From a bacterium (GTDB taxonomy: Bacteria; KSB1; UBA2214): 45,092 nucleotides of DNA. The translations under genes were made by a program, and so were the position numbers. Below the pieces are notes generated by a model. That model saw only the letters and a list, made by a program, of their open reading frames with translations. It was not told where the DNA came from and did no database searches. Below, in pieces: positions 41,911 to 45,092 of the stretch (position 1 is the stretch's first letter; each line of letters begins with the position of its first letter). The DNA is taken from contig JAKQKF010000184.1 of NCBI GenBank assembly GCA_029560815.1, positions 1-45,092 on the forward strand, given 5' to 3'.

Positions 41911-44569
41911 CGGCGGGGGACTCTCCCCCGATCGCGCCGGCCACCGTCTTCACCAGCAGATTGAGCGTATAGGGCTTTTGCAGAAAACGCACGTCGTAGC
42001 GCTCGATCACCCCTTTTATTTCCGCATCCGGCAGAAATCCGCTTGCCAGGATCAGCGGTGCCTTGCTGATCCTGCCGATTTCGGCGGCCATATCCTGGCA
42101 GGTGATGTCCGGGAGCTGCCAATCCAGCAGGATGGCGCCGATCTCCCCGCCATGTTCCCGCAGCAGGCGCAGCCCCTCTGAGCCGCTGATGGCGGAGAGC
42201 ACGCTGTACCCGGCATGCTCCAGCATGAGAGCGTTCATCTGCACGATCCCCGGTTCGTCATCGATGACCAGAACAGTGGCGCCCCCTGCGGCGGGCCTGG
42301 CGGCGGTTAAGGCCAGCGGCAGAAAGAGCTGGAAGGAGCGCCGTTCATCATCCAGGGGCATGATCCGGACCGCTCCCTGGTGTGCCAGAATGATCGCCTG
42401 CATCGCCGCCAGTGCAAAATCGTTCTCCGTTGTCGCATTCTGCGCCCAGTTTTCGGGCTCCGGCCAGGGCGATTGATGATCGGTATAGTCGGCCTCGATC
42501 ACGGCCATCTTGACATCCTCATGCCAGCCCGGCATTCCCTCCCCGGCGGCCGCTGTGCCCACCCTGATGCGCAGCGTTGTCCCCTCCTCCATCACCCTGC
42601 GCACATAATCGAGAAGATAAACCATGCCGTGATAGAGCTGGACGGTATCGCCCTGCACCAGCACGCCCTCGTCGGGGAGAAGCCAGAGGATATTCGCCGG
42701 CTGGATGAAGAGCCGTTCCTGGATATTGGCGGCATAGCGCAGGATGCGCACGATGGGCACCGGCGCGCGGTTGAGCTCGAAATCTCCAGCGATATAGTTT
42801 AGCTGCTGCATCAATCGGGAAAGGGTGTCCGCTCTGTCAAGGAGGCGGCGGGCATTTTCCCGTTTGGCCTCCAGCATCTCGTGCGGACGGATGATCTGAG
42901 TGAGCTGTTCATGAAAGGGAAGCCACTGCCTCCTGATGACGGCGCTGAAGGCTGCCAGGGTGCCGGCGCCGCCGCCTCCGGAATCCGCCGGTTCTTCGGC
43001 CGGCTCTTCGGCCTCCCTGCGCGGCTTTTCATAGCCGGTCGCGTAGGCGAGCGCAGGGGGCGGGGGGGCTGCTTTCTCGCAGGAGCGGACGGCGGCGGAA
43101 ATCACCCGCCCGGAGGGGAGGTCTGTTTTGGCCAGCTCGAGGCTGATGGCATAGACCTCGCCGCTGTTGTCAAGCACATAGAGCAGGCCGGCCGGTTTGG
43201 CCTCGGCGGCATCCGGATTGACGCGGAACTCGAAAAGCCACTGATGCCACATTTTCTGCGAATCGCCGACAAGGAGATTGGCAAAATCGAGGTTGGCGAC
43301 CGCCTGCGGAGAGATCCTGAGCAGTTCGACCATCTGCCGGTTCCAGACCAGGATCCGGTTGTCGCTGTCGACCGCGAAAAGGGGATAGCGCAATTCGTCC
43401 ATGAACCCGAGCATATCCGGTGAGATGGCTCCGGCTCCCTCTCCGGTTGGGTTCTCCGCCTCCTCCTTGCCTCCGCCGTTCTCTCCGGTTCCGCCGCCGG
43501 TGGGGCTCTCCGCCGGCAGGGGGCTCGGCGGCGGGGCGGCCGTCTCTCCGGTCAGCGGGGCGGATTCGGAGTCCGGCACCGTTTTGGCGGCCGGAGGCTT
43601 GCGCGGGAACGGTGAGCCGCCCCGGGCGGTCATGCTCTCGCGGCCTGACGGCGGCTGGATCCCGTCCGGCACGCTGGTGCGCACTTGTGTGCTGCGCTGG
43701 ATCTGCCAGCGCAGACCGACCTCATGCCCCTCGTCATTCTTTTCGAGAAAAATGTGCCAGGTCACCCGCAGCAGCAGTCCATCTTTGGTCTGCACCAGGG
43801 CTTCGGTCAGGGTCTCGGACTCTCCCTGGGCGAGGGCCTCGTGCAATTCCCCCTGCCTGGCGGCATCGAGGGTGAGATGTTCGACAGCGTTGAGACCGAT
43901 CATCTCCTCGACGGAGTCGTAGTGCAAAAGTCCGGCCATCGAGAGGGAAGCGGAAATGATGTCACCGACGCGATTGGTCACCAGTTCGGGGCTTGTTTGC
44001 CCGATCCAGCCGGGCGGAGTTGCGCCGGACTGCTGCTTCTTGTAGCGGCTGAAGCCGCTCTCCAGCATTTCCGTCAGCCGGGTTTTTAAGGCGGTGGTGG
44101 ACCGGTCCAGTTCGGCCAGGGGCATGCGCGGCTGGGAATCGAGAAAGGCGAGATAGCTCACATCGTTCCAGGAAAAGCCGTCGAGAATATAGCGCCAGCG
44201 GCCGGCGTCGAAAGAGTCGAGATCATTGACCGTCACCAGCTGGACCGCGCCAAGGGCCTGGCGCTGGACCATCACGGGCAGGATGGCGCGATGAAAAATG
44301 CCATTAAAAAACGAGGCAAAAACAGTATTTCCATCCCGCAGTCCGAGATCGGCAAAGTGGGGCGGATTGGTCAGGATGAACTCGAGAAAGGGACCCAGGA
44401 TCGGAGTCAGAGCCGGAGAGAGCGGACAAAAGGAAGAGGGCCTGGTCAGCTTTTCGCCGCGGGTATCGAACATGAGGAGGGAGAGCGCCTTTTGCGAGGC
44501 AAAAGAATCCTGCACATGCTGGAGCACAGTGGGATCGACGAGATGGGTTATCTGCAGGGTCGGCGTCAT
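41888..44569 (-). CDS. PocR-PAS-PAS-degenerate kinase-receiver sensory protein
   Basis: 893-aa cytoplasmic protein. Residues 8-150 resemble a PocR ligand-binding domain (VLQHVQDSFASQKALSLLMFD, LTRPSSFCPL). PAS-like domains lie near 195-295 and 385-490, separated by a Pro/Gly/Glu-rich linker of about 90 residues. Residues 540-755 have the length and strand pattern of a histidine kinase core, but I find no phospho-acceptor His motif and no clear N or G boxes. The C-terminal receiver domain (764-881) is intact, with IDDEP, phospho-acceptor Asp816 in LLDWQLPD and Lys865 in LQKPY. Thus likely a signal-binding response protein, not a kinase. No transmembrane segment. ATG at 44567-44569. Confidence 0.78.
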   Translation of the reverse strand: MTPTLQITHLVDPTVLQHVQDSFASQKALSLLMFDTRGEKLTRPSSFCPLSPALTPILGPFLEFILTNPPHFADLGLRDGNTVFASFFNGIFHRAILPVMVQRQALGAVQLVTVNDLDSFDAGRWRYILDGFSWNDVSYLAFLDSQPRMPLAELDRSTTALKTRLTEMLESGFSRYKKQQSGATPPGWIGQTSPELVTNRVGDIISASLSMAGLLHYDSVEEMIGLNAVEHLTLDAARQGELHEALAQGESETLTEALVQTKDGLLLRVTWHIFLEKNDEGHEVGLRWQIQRSTQVRTSVPDGIQPPSGRESMTARGGSPFPRKPPAAKTVPDSESAPLTGETAAPPPSPLPAESPTGGGTGENGGGKEEAENPTGEGAGAISPDMLGFMDELRYPLFAVDSDNRILVWNRQMVELLRISPQAVANLDFANLLVGDSQKMWHQWLFEFRVNPDAAEAKPAGLLYVLDNSGEVYAISLELAKTDLPSGRVISAAVRSCEKAAPPPPALAYATGYEKPRREAEEPAEEPADSGGGGAGTLAAFSAVIRRQWLPFHEQLTQIIRPHEMLEAKRENARRLLDRADTLSRLMQQLNYIAGDFELNRAPVPIVRILRYAANIQERLFIQPANILWLLPDEGVLVQGDTVQLYHGMVYLLDYVRRVMEEGTTLRIRVGTAAAGEGMPGWHEDVKMAVIEADYTDHQSPWPEPENWAQNATTENDFALAAMQAIILAHQGAVRIMPLDDERRSFQLFLPLALTAARPAAGGATVLVIDDEPGIVQMNALMLEHAGYSVLSAISGSEGLRLLREHGGEIGAILLDWQLPDITCQDMAAEIGRISKAPLILASGFLPDAEIKGVIERYDVRFLQKPYTLNLLVKTVAGAIGGESPAAKPQSGN

Positions 44570-44621
44570 GGTGCTGGTTCAAGCCATTGTTTGCACAGCG
44601 TGAATGCCTTTTGTTTACCGG

Positions 44622-44650
44622 AATATAGGTGCAAAAAATGTAAAAATCAA
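44622..44650 (-). promoter_or_regulatory. Promoter of the PocR-PAS-receiver gene
   Basis: Minus-strand -35 TTGATT (44645-44650), 17-base spacer, -10 TATATT (44622-44627), just after the ECF ATPase stop; leader about 45 nt. Confidence 0.65.
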
Positions 44651-44668
44651 CAGACGCGGTAAAAAGAA

Positions 44669-45092
44669 TCAGCTGCCCGCAAGATGGTTCAGATAGAACG
44701 AGAGCGGCGGCTCGAGACCGATGGCCAGCAGCTCATCCACCTCGCGAAAGATTTCGGCCGGTTTGCCGGCGCGGTAGAGGCGGCCCTGTTCGAGGATGAT
44801 CAGCCGCTCGGCCAGGAGCGCCTCTTCGGGAAACTGGGTGACGAGGATCCAGGCGATCTCCCTCTCCCTATGGAGCCCGAGCAGCAGATCGATGATCTGG
44901 CGGCGGTGCTGGGGATCGAGCAGGGAGGTGGGCTCGTCGAGAATGATATATCTGGGCCGCATGGCGAGGACCGCGGCGAGTGCGAGGCGCTGTTTTTCTC
45001 CGCCCGAGAGATAGTGGGGCGATTTAAGGCGGAAAGGATGGAGGTCGAAGCGCCGCAGCATCTCGTCCACCCGCGCATGCATCTCCTCATAG
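44669..45092 (-). CDS. ecfA: ECF-type ABC transporter ATPase, C-terminal part
   Basis: The frame is open at the window edge, so the first part with the Walker A loop is missing; 140 codons remain. Visible are the signature SGGEKQRLALA, Walker B YIILDEPTSLLD, the D-loop and the switch region WILVTQFPEEAL (Gln-Phe where most ABC ATPases have a switch His). The sequence LEQGRLYRAGKPAEIF is typical of EcfA/CbiO cobalt and vitamin transporters. It could energise the S component at 27933-28478, as group II ECF systems share ATPases. The His-to-Gln change is notable but unverified in function. Confidence 0.85.
   Translation of the reverse strand, partial: YEEMHARVDEMLRRFDLHPFRLKSPHYLSGGEKQRLALAAVLAMRPRYIILDEPTSLLDPQHRRQIIDLLLGLHREREIAWILVTQFPEEALLAERLIILEQGRLYRAGKPAEIFREVDELLAIGLEPPLSFYLNHLAGS

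Overview
The window is GC-rich (roughly 60%), densely packed and mostly transcribed from the minus strand. Two proteins (a C39-type peptidase and a beta-propeller) end in the FlgD-like 'PNPF...G.Y...' tail used as a type IX secretion sorting domain. Many small lipoproteins and outer-membrane barrels, and promoters of the form TTGnnn-N17-TAnnTT, also point to the FCB superphylum. My inference is a candidate-phylum KSB1- or Calditrichota-like bacterium; this rests on protein style only, with no 16S gene in view.

Region 1 (1-7,809): 5' part of dnaK; a DegP/HtrA protease with a YugP-like zinc metallopeptidase; a PGPGW-type membrane protein, a DUF2914 protein and a STAS-HATPase anti-sigma-type fusion; then a NapH-NapG-like iron-sulfur fusion with a twin-arginine motif in its middle, next to a Tat-exported DUF362 protein. 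Region 2 (7,845-10,262): tRNA-Leu(GAG), secG, tpiA and gap, with look-alike promoters before tpiA and gap. Region 3 (10,339-17,590): comF, an outer-membrane barrel, a PfpI-ferritin fusion, a collapsed UVR-motif gene, and purQ plus a purL with PurS-like repeats at its N-terminus.

Region 4 (17,692-19,086): a plus-strand NlpC/P60 cell-wall hydrolase with a structured leader of about 195 nt that can hide its ribosome-binding site, and a strong terminator. Region 5 (19,160-28,533): the most interesting stretch. An ECF transporter S component and a TonB-receptor-like barrel form one operon; then come a promoter, a cobalamin riboswitch with an intrinsic terminator, a BtuB-type receptor, and a beta-propeller that resembles the BtuG partner of BtuB but carries a type IX sorting tail. 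A MATE exporter and a secreted C39 peptidase follow.

Region 6 (28,673-35,386): a DUF6504-like protein; a beta-lactamase-fold hydrolase, AmrS radical SAM, GH30 glycosidase and hexuronate-type transporter operon; and a divergent aldo/keto reductase with a ferredoxin tail. Region 7 (35,401-45,092): a large unknown lipoprotein, a hydroxyacid dehydrogenase (GarR type), a SnoaL-like lipoprotein, a family 2 glycosyltransferase and a rhomboid protease; ychF; a PocR-PAS-PAS-degenerate kinase-receiver protein; and the 3' part of an ECF ATPase.

Together these suggest a heterotroph that acquires cobalamin from outside, degrades glucuronoxylan-like glycans and remodels its envelope. The strongest candidates for something undescribed are the type IX-anchored B12 uptake locus, the NlpC leader RNA, the NapH-Tat-NapG single polypeptide and the PfpI-diiron fusion.
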